64,000 bases of DNA from Unio delphinus (lineage: Eukaryota > Mollusca > Bivalvia > Unionida > Unionidae), in NCBI GenBank assembly GCA_029339505.1, contig JAQISU010000163.1, positions 3,364,001 through 3,428,000 of the forward strand. Reading direction: 5' to 3'. This document shows positions 29,801 to 42,059 of the stretch, in pieces. The notes under the pieces were generated by a model. That model did not search any database. It had not been told where the DNA came from and saw only the letters and a list, made by a program, of their open reading frames with translations. How positions within the stretch are numbered: position 1 is the stretch's first letter; every line of letters starts with the position of its first letter. Position numbers and translations under genes: made by a program.

Positions 29801-30406
29801 CTTTCATCTTGACAAAAATTGTAACATTGTGACCAGTTACAACGCTGCAGCAGTTTTGTTGCTTTGTTCAACAGCCTTAGCATTGTTCTTTTGAATTGAG
29901 CCACGAGTATTATGAGAAGATTGCATGTGACATTTGGAGTCCGTGCCCGAGCGAACAAGGAGAAAAGAAGTAAGCTAGAATCGCTGTGCAAGGGCAATAT
30001 TGTAACCATACACGACCATTAACTCTGTCAGACAGTGCAAGAAAATCGTAAATATAAAGCTCAAACCAAATTTGGTTTTAGTCCATGAAATAATTGAAAA
30101 ACTGTAGCCCAGAAAGGAAATGCGTCACTAGCAATGATAAATGCAGGCTCAATGGATGCGATATATGTAGGGTAGTGGACAATTGTAAATCTCCAGAACA
30201 TACCACGCTTGAATAATTTTTTATGCTCAGGCAGGCATTGATCGAAAATGCTTTCCTATGCTTCGACCTCAACAAAGCGTAACTCTCAGGATCAGCCTCT
30301 ACAAGCAGTCCGTTCCACTTCCGAACCTTCTCGAAGAACAAGGTATTGGATCCTTTTTCCCCATTCAGAGCACCTGCTTCCACAAAGAAACCACCTTCCT
30401 GTGAAG

Positions 30407-30446
<40 letters not shown>

Positions 30447-33400
30447 TTTCAACAATCATTGTCGTCTGAGAAAGATAAACATTAGCGACAGATCTTTATT
30501 TTACAAAACATCACTTTTATGTATATGACCATAAATTAAATCTGGAAATTGACCATAATTTGAATGAAATGTTTTAATTTAAACATGTTTGTGTAAAGAT
30601 GATCTTGTTAAGAGAGGTTGGCAGAAACATTGCTGCTCTATGTTTCATTTTCTAAGCTATACAAGTATATACAACAGAATTACTACATATAAATTCTAAG
30701 CTATACAAGTATATACAACGGAATTACTACATACAAATTCTAAGCTATACAAGTATATACAACGGAATTACTACATATAAATTCTAAGCTATACAAGTAT
30801 ATACAACGGAATTACTACATATAAAATATAAGCTATACAAGTATATACAACGGAATTACTACATATAAATTCTAAGCTATACAAGTATATACAATGGAAT
30901 TACTACATATAAAAGTTACTCATAGCCCCACGTATAAACAGAGTCATTACGAGAATGGTTTATGTTTGTTGTTTGGGGTTTAATGCCATTTGTCAGTATA
31001 AGATAGGTTATATATGGTGACCAGTATAACTGATGGAGGAAGAACCATGTTAAGCTCTCACTGGATAGTTTCGTGTTTTGACAACTCCCAAGTTTTGAAG
31101 GAAGAAGGAATAAGCCTAATTATCAAAATGTTAGCATTTTTCAGTTCATGCAAAAGCATCGGAAATCAAATGCGTAACTTAGGCTTAAAATGAGCAGCCG
31201 ACTTGGATTACGTGTTGACATGTGTCTGCTACAGAGGTAAATATCTAAAAATCTATATGGTTGAGAGGTGATGAAAAGTATGCTAAATTGTTATAGTACT
31301 AGTGAACATTATTCATGCATAAAGCATATACTGATTCTTTTAGCTGTTAGTTTTTATTTGGTTTCTTTATTGAAATATTATTATCATTTGTTTTTCTGCA
31401 ATAGATCATCGTCGGATGAAAATGTGCCAAAAACGAGTGTCCAGTGAGACCAATGTTTGAATCACCACTTTCATCTTATAGCCACACTAGCCTAGCCCTA
31501 GAATGGACACCACGAGAGGTAAGACCACACTAGCCTAGCCCTAGATTGGACACCACGAGTTGGGAGTTATCAGTAATGATAAGACCACGTGACCGCTCTG
31601 GATCATGACTGCGCAATTCAACTCCATTTACCAACCAGTGTTATGATCGGAATGATACCACATATTTTCAACGCTTGTATCAATGATAGGAGATGGGAAT
31701 AAACAAAAGTTTAAAGTTATAACAAATATTTACTAATGACAAATGTGCTTTACAATTGCTATTAAGATAGTCCCATGCTAGCATCATTGCTGCTTAAGTA
31801 CATTATTAATACGTAAGGTTCTTTAAATGTAAATGAAGTGTCAAATTCAATTTGTTTTGTCCATTGTAAAATAATAAGGGACATTTCAGACAAAACTAGA
31901 AGCTGTAACATGTCCGGTCTGTATCAGTCTTTGTACTGTTGAGAATCATATTATAGTATGGTTCCTTTGTATGCAAAACAATGTTAAACATCAGTAACAT
32001 TACCGAGCAAAGGATATAAAAATACTAATCATCATTTTCTGTCGTGTTCGATTCCATAATCAGGAAATTATATATCTAAAATCTCTGTTCTGTGATAGCA
32101 TGTCATTACGGAATTACCTGGAATTAGGTGCGGTGAGCCTTTTTGCATGTTTTAATTAATCATAATGACAGGTCGGTCTATAGACTGTCACTGTCTATTC
32201 TGAAACTGAAATTTAGTTATGGTACAAATAATATGCATTTGGATACAGTTTAAACAAAGAAAAACATCATAAGCAAATACAGAGAACTAAGCTGTGACAA
32301 ATAAGCCCCCCCCCCCCTCCGAAGAAAAACCTAATAACAAACAAACAATATTCATACCACGCACATGAAAATATGTTTGGCAACATAATTGACGATCTTT
32401 TGTATAGTCTACTGCAATAAACACTGATGCCGATAAAGCGTTTATCATTTCGCCAAGACAACTGAGTGCTTATTATTGGTCCAATCTACCATCGGTGTTA
32501 CTTTGACTGTCCAATTTTATATCGTATTGATGTAAAAGTGTCAATTAAGTACTTTGATTAAATTTCACAACTCGGAGCTACATATATAATATATGATGAC
32601 CTTAACATAACGATATAAACCTTTAGTTTTCTCTGAGATTATGCCATCCTTCGTCGATGAAGATGCATCCTGGTATGAGTGGACCCCTAACTTAAGTAAA
32701 TCCCGGATGGTAATAATCTTACATTCGAACGCCTGATACTTCTTTCTTTAAATACTACGTAGCCATTTTCTTGATAGTTGTATTTTACTATTGATTAAGG
32801 TAAGGACGTTTTTCTTTCTCTATTAGGGAGAAACAAAGGCAGTATGTCCACCTGCTAATCTCATAGGGAAGTTATTCCGTCCTATAATGCCACCTTTTCA
32901 TGAAAAGATTACAGCTACATCAAGGAGTGTCCACAGTGGTAAACGTTCCGTTTCAAATACCGCCGACAATGAAATGCAGCCAAAATTCATATTTCCACAT
33001 AAGTTAGCAACGCTGATATAAAGAATTAATTGCTAACCTTCCCAAAATATATACATGTAATCCAATTTTACTTACGATGTAACTTTGTTCAGTATATACA
33101 ACTAGTTCTATGAAAAGCATTTATTAAAATATTTTCAATGCTGATTAGGCACATCCAAAATTGAGAAGCAGGTCAAAATAATATTTCCATATAGGTTAGC
33201 AACCCACTCATAGTATTGTTACACGCACAGGGATATTCACTTGACCGAGCGGTGTCAAAACCCTGGCTCGAGTCCCGCTGGAAGTCATATGTTTAACCCA
33301 AATTTCCAAAGACTTCCATACAATTTGAGTTGTAAAATGGAAAGTCAGACGTGTCTGCTTTTATTTAATAAATTTTTGCACTTATCAATTGGTAAACACA

Positions 33401-35544
33401 GTTAAACAACTTGCCCAAAAGTCCACTAACCGCACCTTTGCATGGTTTTTCTTTATTATCATCAGATTTCCGTACCGCCAACCAGTTTTGCCATAGAAAA
33501 TTCACTAGTATTCCCTTTCTAATTGGGAGAAATTTAACAGTCAATCCACACATTTTCCGGTGTATCACACGTATATAAATACGCCTATTTTCCACTATGG
33601 ACACATAAGCGGTATCTACCAAGTCCCTACTTATTGATTCCATTGCGTAATTTACCGGTTTCCTATCGTAAATACTGCCATCTCAACCACAACACTATTA
33701 TACACCACTAGATTTTAATATGGACTATGTTACTAAAAATTCGGCTTGGACCTAAATTCACTACTAACGAACCCTAGCATGGTTCAAATTCACTAACACT
33801 CGGCTCTGTGATGTTTCCTTCTACTAATTGGCTAATTATTTCGGGCTAGGAATATTTCCATAGCACCGAATACCAAATAATCACAAAATAATTTAAGAAT
33901 TGCTTAAAAACGGGGTACTGTCAAATATACATAATCCAAATTTATTACAGTATGATATACGTTACGGAAATTTGCAAACCAAATTTCACTTACGATGTAA
34001 AAGTTAGTTGCACATCCACAAATGGATCCATGGAAAACATCTTATAAAAATATTTTTATTTGATGATTATAACATTCAAAGTGTTCGCGACTTTATACTT
34101 TAATCTCCGATATTATACTTTAATCACCGATAATATACTTTAATACCCGATATAATCCCCTATGTTATTCTTTAATCCTGATGCTAAACTTTAATCCCGT
34201 ATGTTATTCTTTAATACCAGATATCATACTATAATCCTCTATGTTATTCCTTAATCCCCGATGTTAAACTTTAATCACAGATGCTAAACTTTGATTCCCT
34301 ATTATATTCTTAAAACCCCGATGGTAAACTTTAATTCCCGATGTTTTACTTTAACCCACGAATTTTTACTTTGATCCCGATGTTTTACTTTAATTTCCGA
34401 TGTTTTACTTTGATCCCGATGTTTTACTTTAATTTCCGATGTTTTACTTTGATCCCGATGTTTTACTTTAATTTCCGATGTTTTACTTTAATTCCCGATG
34501 TTTTACTTTGATCCCGATGTTTTACTTTAACCCACGAATTTTTACTTTAATTCCCGATGTTTTACTTTAATTCCCGATGTTTTACTTTAATTTCCGATGT
34601 TTTACTTTAACCCCCGAATTTTTACTTTAATTCCCGATGTTTTACTTTAATTTCCGATGTTTTACTTTAATTCCCGATGTTTTACTTTGATCCCGATGTT
34701 TTACTTTAACCCCCGATGTTTTTACTTTAATTCCTGATGTTATACTTTAATTCCGATGTTTTATTTTAATTCCCGATGTTTTACTTTCATCCCCGATGTT
34801 TTACATTAATTTCCGATGTTTTACTTTACTCCCCGATGTTTACTTTAATTCCCGATGTTATACTTTAATCACTGATGTTTTACTTTAACCCCCTATGCTA
34901 TAATTAATCTGGTTAATGTTGGGTCGTGTTAAGTATTACTACAAATTCTCAATAGATACGCCATACGTTTTGTTATCTCACCTTATATTTTATCATTTAA
35001 AATATATAATACTATTATAACAATCCAAGATCCACTTACATGTAAATTAGTTTGCTGATAACAAGCTGAGGAATGTAAATTAGTCATGCTGTTGAGTGCT
35101 AAAGATACAACAGCATCCCCAAAAAACACTTACAGCGTAATTTAGTCGGCTATCTACAAACGGGGCCTGTCCTTTGGAATATTCTAAAAGGTCAGGTTTT
35201 TCAAGATTATAAGGCTCCAAAGATGGCGGGTCAATGTAATAATCTCGGATTATCTGAATTAGACGTGGATCATCCATCGGTACTCGAGCATCATTTAATT
35301 CTTGCATCACTGCTTTGTAGTCAAAGGTGTTGTTCCTCATTGAAGAAATCGCCATCGGTGTAACACTCAGCTGGGGTACAGCTCGGTTTCTCTCTCCCGG
35401 ATATGGCGATTGATTAATGATATTTGGATCAACAGACAGGACAACATTGGCTAACTGTCCATTTTGAGCATAGAAAAGGTACATCAACACACACACTGCT
35501 ACTGCGCCAAATGCACATGCTGTCTGTGGAAATTGAACTCGCAT
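26447..35544 (-). CDS. host FkbM/Star-like methyltransferase, type II membrane protein (3 coding exons)
   Basis: Coding exons 35544-35134, 30398-30204 and 26836-26447 join in phase 0 to 331 codons. Exon 1 gives a short cytosolic tail, a signal-anchor (CAFGAVAVCVLMYLFYA, about 10-26) and a stem with DPRLIQIIRDYYIDPPS. Exon 2 has the SAM-binding start GGFFVEAGALNGE and ..GLLVEADPESY. Exon 3 has FFSLDVEGDELHVL and the end ..NDIIFRRRDLSH. These are the FkbM/Methyltransf_21 motifs seen in Star-like animal proteins. Donors GTAAGT (35133) and GTATGT (30203) and acceptors TTCACAG and TTTTTAG fit. A further 5' UTR exon is implied by the acceptor TTTTGCAG at 35575. Introns hold MITEs, a SINE and minisatellites. 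Confidence 0.8.
26837..28462. other. host gene intron 2, left part
   Basis: Non-coding between exons at 26836 and 30204. Includes a CTAATTACAAG-type short repeat (27880-27950). No other feature recognised. Confidence 0.5.
28473..28722 (-). mobile_element. tRNA-derived SINE (Ser/Leu-type head), intronic
   Basis: On the minus strand the head starts GGGGCCCCGAGTGGCCGAG with A box TGGCCGAGTGG and B box GTTCGAGTC, then a conserved body and a tail ..GGCGTTAAACCATAAAAAAC. TGTTTATCTT flanks both sides (28463-28472 and 28723-28732), a 10-bp TSD. Truncated relatives are at about 30968-31060 and 57023-57210. Confidence 0.85.
28870..29617 (-). mobile_element. MITE-like repeat, copy 2 (inverted)
   Basis: Inverse of 24954-25639 and 33212-33953, between GATATTGTAATA and TAACAATATTAT. 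The 89-codon frames inside are not genes. Confidence 0.75.
30204..30398 (-). CDS. host gene, coding exon 2
   Basis: 195 nt, 65 codons, phase 0 on both sides. Acceptor TTGCTTCACAG, donor GTATGT. Contains GGFFVEAGALNGE..SNTLFFE and WNGLLVEADPESYALL. An (AT)n tract of ~34 bp (30410-30444) lies directly upstream of the acceptor in the intron. Confidence 0.82.
30409..30444. repeat. (AT)n microsatellite at the exon 2 acceptor
   Basis: Alternating AT right up to the TTGCTTCACAG acceptor, where a polypyrimidine tract would be expected. Confidence 0.95.
30645..30912. repeat. 44-bp tandem repeat, six units
   Basis: Unit ATTCTAAGCTATACAAGTAT + ATACAACGGAATTACTACAT + A(T/C)AA, with few differences. Confidence 0.95.
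30913..33211. other. host gene intron 1, left part
   Basis: Holds a truncated SINE tail (~30968-31060), a ~50-bp direct duplication CCACACTAGCCTAGCCCTAG (31480-31560) and a C-run near 32306. No coding sequence recognised. Confidence 0.5.
33212..33953 (+). mobile_element. MITE-like repeat, copy 3
   Basis: Direct relative of copy 1 between TATTGTTACACGCACAGG and TTTATTACAGTAT; more diverged at the termini. Confidence 0.75.
34085..34905. repeat. 19-20-bp tandem satellite, about 40 units
   Basis: Unit TTTTACTTTAATTCCCGATG with variants (..TTTCCGATG, ..GATCCCGATG). Degenerate at the left edge, homogeneous in the centre. Located in intron 1 of the host gene. Confidence 0.95.
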
Positions 35545-35574
35545 TGTCGTATTATGGCTTAGGTTTAATTCAAC
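35134..35574 (-). CDS. host gene, coding exon 1
   Basis: Exon from the acceptor TTTTGCAG (35575) to donor GTAAGT (35133). Translation starts at ATG 35544 (MRVQFPQTAC..), with a signal-anchor and the stem motif DPRLIQIIRDYYIDPP..LEPYN. The 30 bases before the ATG are 5' UTR, so at least one upstream non-coding exon exists. Confidence 0.78.
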
Positions 35575-35644
35575 CTGCAAAATATTGTATTGTCAACAAC
35601 AAGAAAAATACTATGTATAACTTATATGATTATTTAGTTCTTTA

Positions 35645-35744
<100 letters not shown>

Positions 35745-36890
35745 ATTTTCTCATCAAATGTGTTTTTTCTTCATGTATAACAAAGGAGGTCCTTACTCAT
35801 AGAAAACCTATTGCAGTGGAGAAAACACTCATACAAGTTTAGCAGTGGTATTTGTATGTTTAGTTTAGTGTATATTTCTTAAGCTATACCTCGTGAATGC
35901 CATCATTTACACTTGCACTGCATGTAATACATACGCGGAGGCCATATATAACCCTTGTCCAGAAATGGAATATAAGAAAAACATAATAGTTTTGACAATT
36001 TCAAACTAGTAACTCTGAAATACACAGACCTCTTTTGCAATGAATGAAAAAATACGTATCCCGTTTACTTGACATATGTTTAAGAAGTTTTGTCATCGTT
36101 CAGGAATAACATACAAGGATGAAATCTAATTTGTTTGACATATACATTGTACGTGAAGCCATCAAGTCACGAACTGGTAGAAAAACATATGTTACTACTT
36201 ACACCAAAGCCTTATTGAAATCGACTGAAGAAATCTTAAAGTTCTGGTATCGAAGAAAATCATACAACAAAAATACTTTTTGAAAAAACAACCTCGACAT
36301 TACCCTCCCAATCCATGAGGACACTAATCATGTAGAGGGGAAAGAAATATGGAAAGCTGTATACCTATGTGCTGTGTAAAAACTGAGTCATGTCTAGATT
36401 TGTTTATAAAACAAGCATTATTACCCGGAAATAAAATGCATTGGCAAAATCTAGCAATAAACCTTTCCTTGGAGCTGCTTACTATGACGTCAATTAGTCA
36501 CTAAATTATTATTAAATTCTAGTACAACAGTCTCTCTGATGGTATGCGTGATCATTATTCTTTCTAAATTATTCTAACATTCTAAGTAAACAGTTTTTGT
36601 AATATCCCTAAATTATTCTAAAATCCAAGTAAAACAGTCATGTATGATGTTATGTATTCTAGCTGGTATTTCTGAATTAAAAAAGTCATTATGATGGTAT
36701 TCATTATCTGTACTATCTCAAATTCTTTCAAAACCCTATTTAAACAGTCTCTCTATTTGTATTGATGATCACTACTATCTCGAACGTATTCTACAATCCT
36801 AGTAAAACAGCCTCTCTGATGATAGTATTCATTATCACTACCATCTCTAACATTTTCTAAAATCATAGTAAAATAGTCTCTCTGATGTTA
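35745..36890. other. no gene seen; degenerate ~75-bp repeats at the right end
   Basis: From about 36490 to 36890 a loose repeat (CTAAATTATTCTA.., AGTAAAACAGTCTCTCTGAT..) recurs every 70-90 bp. Otherwise plain AT-rich DNA. Confidence 0.4.
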
Positions 36891-37029
36891 TGTATGGTTG
36901 AAGCAGCTATTCCGTGTTTGTGCTGTTTTGTATGCTATATGTATTTGGTGTCTATCTTTGTCTACATTATTGTGTTTCATCATGCATTGGCTGTTCAGTT
37001 CGTATGTGTTTTTTCATCTCCTTGTTTTG

Positions 37030-37890
37030 GAAACGAGAACAATTAGAATTGTTCTCAGCTGTTTTGTTGACCTTCTACAACATAAACTTCCATCACGTCA
37101 TCGCCAGTCAGCCTGTTTATGCGATGATGGACACTCAATAATTGCTTTAAATGACCACTCCTTGGCTGTCCATACTACTTTGTACTCAAGACTAACCGAA
37201 CTGGGACTACATTCGTCATTACTTAAATGTAAACGGAAGCAAAAAAAGAAACGTTGTTTCAAAGCTAGCTGGCGTAGAACAGGAAAAAGAATAACTGTTA
37301 TATCCCTTTCGCCCTTTCCGGCTAAACAAGTTAAAAAATTCGGCCGATAATTTAGATAACCTGGTGCAAATATCACTATTAAATCGCCAACCTTTGTGTC
37401 AACTGTCCTAGAGATACCACTGGATATTGTATTATTCAACGCCCAATCAGTATGACCACAGGAAAAGAGCACACAAATAGTTAATTTTATCAACGATCAG
37501 AATATCGACGTTTTTTCCTGACAGAAATATTGGTTTAACATCAGACGAGTGGATCTAACACCCACCGGTTACTCGATCATGTTGTTCCTCTCGCGTAAGT
37601 GTAATTGCTGTTATTGAAAATAATTCCATGATACAATATCTTAAACACAACACAACTTTACAATTCTACTTCACATCATTTTAACTAGTCCAGATAATAT
37701 CACACTGGAACAAATTCAGTCCATTTTATCTGCATCTACCATCCTCCTCCTAGTAGAAAAAACAAGCTGACTGAATATTTCTTTTTGGAGCAGTTTCTGA
37801 ATATCATGGATTATGGAAATTCAACAGGTGGTTACCTGATTATTCTTGGAAATTTCGACTTTCACTATGACTGTCCCGGAAACCTATACA
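37030..37890 (+). mobile_element. LINE relic, endonuclease (APE) domain
   Basis: Decayed frames read ..LFNAQSV.. (about 37430), IVNFINDQNIDVFS (about 37476-37518) and ..LGNFDFHYDCPGN (about 37845-37885), the order of the N-terminal, central and GDFN-type motifs of APE endonucleases in CR1/L2-like LINEs. Many stops. The upstream basic stretch may be the end of the same ORF's leader. Confidence 0.6.
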
Positions 37891-37899
37891 CATAAATCA

Positions 37900-38870
37900 T
37901 CAATCATTTATATTTGTTTTTCAAAGTGAGAACAAATATTAATATCACAATAATTTGTTCCTACCGATGAATGTGTACACTGATTTGCGAACGCCATTTC
38001 ATTGCATGAGTGCATTATATTATACAGTTGATGCAATTCATTTATCTATATACCTCGCGTAGCAAAGAGATTTAGCAAGGCACGTTATATCTGTCTTCAG
38101 GTCTAATCTGCTTTGTGGAACAAGGTGGTATAGTTGGATTAGTTTGGAAGCTTCCGCATTCAAATTGTGATATCAATGTCTAATTAAGACATGTCCAATG
38201 TACTCACTATAAGTTACCAGTCTACCACACTGATATAAATCACCTCAAAGACACTGCACAGGTCTTCATGAGCAAGAACAGTACCACTGTATGGTCCGGT
38301 AGAGTCTCCCTGGAACTGTATTTGATTATTATATTGTCGCCGTTTGGGGTTATTACCATTGAAACGCACTGTACAATTGGTATACAACTTGGTACTTGTC
38401 CCATCAAAATGGGAAATTTGAGTACGTTATTGTTTATTATATCAACTGGATGATTACATGGCATGAACCATCTGGATCATAGCATTTGCCATTGTTTCTT
38501 TTGGGTGTACACATTTATACATCTGAACAGGTATATTGCAATTTCCTGCTAAAATCGCTGTGAGCTATCTTGCTTCACTGTCTCTGGACAAAATGCTATC
38601 AGCTGTGCAGACCAAATTGTCGCGTGTTTAAAATACCATTCAGTTGTCGAACATGCTGTCCAACATGTGTCAGTTTCATTTATGAAGTAGGTTATGAAAT
38701 TAAATAGTACAAATTTAGTTTTGGCGTCTCAAAAGCACATGGTCTTACACTTCCAACACCAATGTTAAAGACTTTCTGACAGTTTTCACACCTTGCTTGT
38801 TTTGAATACTCAATCTAATTGAGTTAGAAGAGGGCATTCTTGGCACAGCCAACAGTCTATCTACAACAGT
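37900..38870. other. intergenic, no gene seen
   Basis: No recognisable coding or repeat motif apart from isolated short frames. Confidence 0.35.
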
Positions 38871-38879
38871 AGATCAGCA

Positions 38880-39078
38880 TCCAGGGTGGCAGATTGAGAT
38901 GTAGACAGAGATTAAAGTCGACTGACAACATCACAGAATGGACCAGGAAAAGATTTCCGGAGACACAGGCATTGGTACATGATCCAGACAAGTGGAGGGA
39001 ACTGGTCAGATGTTCAGCAGCACAATGCCTCAACGACTAAATTAGGTCAGGAGACTGATGATGATGATCACGACGATT
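38880..39078 (+). mobile_element. probable 3' end of a non-LTR retrotransposon
   Basis: A frame with NITEWTRKRFPETQALVHD, DKWRELVRCS and a stop, followed by GACTGATGATGATGATC, resembles the C-terminus and short-repeat tail of RTE/Nimb/CR1-like LINEs. Confidence 0.5.
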
Positions 39079-39630
39079 AATTGGCATTGATTTAAAGGAA
39101 AATGATTATTCTTTAGAATATGCACGTTATGGCGAGGTTGTCTGTATACCTTTTGGCAATAGTGCACATGTAATAATGAGACATTGTTGATGGACGGGAA
39201 AGTAAAATCTGTGACTTATTGCATGTTGTTTTGTTTGCGTCCATCATCTACAAAAAGACAGTTATAATATACCAATAACGTAATAGTCACTACAAATGTG
39301 ATGGCACTTTAGATTAGTATAAGACATGGATTTCGACACCCTGCAAAATTCAGTACTGACAAACACATGTAGGGACTATATAGGCAACTTAATCGTGATC
39401 TTAGCCCATTATGGCCAATGCCTGTTGACTGGAGGCTCCACCCGGCTCTCGATGCCCACATTCTGGTGTCAGGTCAACGGTCATCAGTCGAGCGACGAGC
39501 TCGATACCTTTGATGAGCGAAGAGAAAATGAAGACCGCATTTCAAAATAGAAATAGCTTACAGATGTGTAACCGTTAATGTGAAACGTTTGCTCATAGTC
39601 TTAAATATACTATAATACAATTACAACTCT

Positions 39631-39759
<129 letters not shown>

Positions 39760-39769
39760 GATCAGACAT

Positions 39770-40340
39770 TAATTAAAAATATTCGGCACATTTTTAAAAC
39801 TTATCTTATTCATAAGTCTTGTTTGCCCTTCTCCAACCGTCCCCCGCTCCCCTTGCAGTGGATATATATACTAGCTGAAATATTATATAGTTACCTCGTT
39901 TTCCAAAGTGAACTATATTCTGCTGTGTGTGAGTTATTCTCTATACATCTCAGGAATATCTCGTTATATTCATTTGAAGATTATTGTATGGGATACTAAA
40001 ATATAGATATCTCAGGGAGGTAAAAAAAAAATTATGTCCGCAAGCGGGTCTCACCTCATTGCTTTCAGAGCGAGCTACAGTGTACATGTAAGTCGTCTCG
40101 AAAATTATATTTATAGTCAGGAAATGAAATGTATTTGGGGAAGTTTTAAAGTGAAACATAAGGTAATGGAGTAGATAATGATTTTCTAGACTGATTTCTG
40201 GCTTTATGTTGTTACGTATTTTGTATAGTTAGTCCGAAACAGCGGCTGCACCGAACCAAAGTACACTATTGTAATCTTCATCCTATCAAATAATTTCTGT
40301 GAACGATCATGAGGAACATATTTGCGAAACAGTGGCTTCT
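39770..40340 (+). repeat. diverged duplicated segment, copy 2, first half
   Basis: Matches 18390-18920. Its continuation is found on the far side of element B (56030-56870). Confidence 0.65.
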
Positions 40341-41109
40341 CTTGCAATTGAATAGGTTACATACAATTGCTATTGTGTACATGACTTGTAACAAAATTTA
40401 TCCTTGTCACTGCAATGTATGATGATAATACTTACAAACGGATCGCATCTAGTCTGGGAAAGCAAGATGGACCATAAACCGTATGCGATTGTTTAAGGAT
40501 AAAACAAAAGATCATTCAAGAAATGATAAACCAATATGCTGTCCATCAGTATAAAAAATGAGAAGAAGGTCTGTTTGTGATGAGAATTAGTCAAGTCGCA
40601 GGTTTAGCATCATTTGTCTCAGGCGTTAAACAAATGGATGAAGAATTCAGCATCTTTTAGCACATTTACGCAAGTAAAAATCATCATTAAGTCTTTGGAT
40701 TTATACAGTGTGGGTATATTGTCTTTGGTAAAGTCAATAATACGTTTACTGTTTTTTTAAGGGCCTGCAGACTGTAGAAAAACGAATAAATGGTCTTGTT
40801 AAGTACATTCACATAATTTATATTAGCATACACAGTTCAAAATTAAACAAATTTAAGGGCAATACTAAATTTAGAAGAAGCCGGTTTAAACAAACGTTGC
40901 ACACACTACTGTCTTTTCTTCATTAATGACAAATCACCATATTTACTTTCTGAAGCAAACATTGAACCTTCCTTGAATGATACCCTTTGTTATATTACGT
41001 CTGCTGCTCCTAAAATTGTTTTCATTTGACCATCCAGGGAAGGTTATTTTAATAAAGAAGAAGACATTTTCTCCGCATCTGCATCATTACACATGCGTAT
41101 GCCTTCTAC
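40341..41109. other. flank of element B, no gene seen
   Basis: No clear counterpart in copy 1 of the duplicated segment; unassigned. Confidence 0.35.
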
Positions 41110-41115
41110 TGTCCA
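41110..41115. repeat. target-site duplication of element B, left copy (TGTCCA)
   Basis: Recurs at 55915-55920, where the T is also the last base of the right TIR. Confidence 0.8.
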
Positions 41116-41366
41116 AGCAGCAGAGAGGGTGAATCCTACAACGTTTTTAGACAAAATTTGATTGAAATCCTAAAACGAGCCGTCTTATAATCTTATTTTA
41201 ACCAAAAAAAGGCGAACCCTACAACGTTTTCAGACAAAAAATTGATTGAAATCTCCCTACGAAATCATTTTAACTAAAAAAATGAAAACGATTTTTTAAT
41301 TAATTTTGGTCGCAACGATGTGGTCATCCACCCTCTCTGCTGCTAAAGTTTTCAGTTCTGGGTTAA
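41116..41366 (+). repeat. left TIR of element B
   Basis: 251 bp, the inverse of 55665-55915. Internal inverted terminal motif at 41329-41344. Confidence 0.9.
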
Positions 41367-41382
41367 TAATTCTTTTACGATT

Positions 41383-42054
41383 TTAACCGAATATTTGATC
41401 GAGTCCGATACGATATCGTGTCCGAGGATCATGTAGATTTATTGTTGCGAATCCGTGCGGAGTCGACTGAGCATGACTAAAGAAATCTCTAAATTGATTG
41501 AAGTCCATATCAGAGCACCATGTCTGCCAAATATTTCTAAGAGTATGAGTATCAACTCCGTTGAATACAGAAAGAATATTGCAGTTATCTCTGATGACTT
41601 TTGGAACCTGAGTGTAGCGTTGAGTGACATATATCACGTCAGTGTTTTTGTGACGCCCACGGGAAAATATTCTAGCAGGATTTTTTTGTTTATCCAACAT
41701 TATATCGTCGTATACGACTAAATTGTTAATATCTCCATCAATATCATTAATACTCGGTGCTTCATCGATATCGATTATAAAATCAATGGCGTTCTCACCC
41801 TTAATTTCTGATGCATTCTCGTTAAAATCTTTTAGCACTTCATAACATCGTTGATCATCTACGCTAGGGGCAATTAAATACAACTTATCCCACTTCATCC
41901 ATCTCATTATTAAATTGAGCAACAATTGCGTTTTACCGGATCCAGATGGCCCGATTATAATCATCCGGATAGAGTTTGGTAGCGCTGCATGATGCTTAAT
42001 TGGTTCTCTTGTTTTAGTCGCTGAAAAATCAATTATATCCATATTTCTATACAT
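41383..42054 (-). CDS. A32/FtsK-HerA-type packaging ATPase (element B)
   Basis: 223 aa with Walker A GPSGSGKT and Walker B-like LVVYDDI. It differs from the copy in element A at only a handful of residues (for example C for Y after DQR, K for N in VLKDF, N for D in the DDID region, T for K near HAQS). The first ATG is 5 bp from the divergent zinc-ribbon ATG; the second in-frame ATG at 42042 is an alternative. Role: DNA packaging into capsids. Confidence 0.92.
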   Translation of the reverse strand: MYRNMDIIDFSATKTREPIKHHAALPNSIRMIIIGPSGSGKTQLLLNLIMRWMKWDKLYLIAPSVDDQRCYEVLKDFNENASEIKGENAIDFIIDIDEAPSINDIDGDINNLVVYDDIMLDKQKNPARIFSRGRHKNTDVIYVTQRYTQVPKVIRDNCNILSVFNGVDTHTLRNIWQTWCSDMDFNQFRDFFSHAQSTPHGFATINLHDPRTRYRIGLDQIFG

Positions 42055-42059
42055 AAATT

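Noticed and set aside
36898..37350. 150-codon frame as a host membrane protein
   Set aside because: The hydrophobic start is low-complexity, and the following sequence decays into LINE endonuclease motifs.
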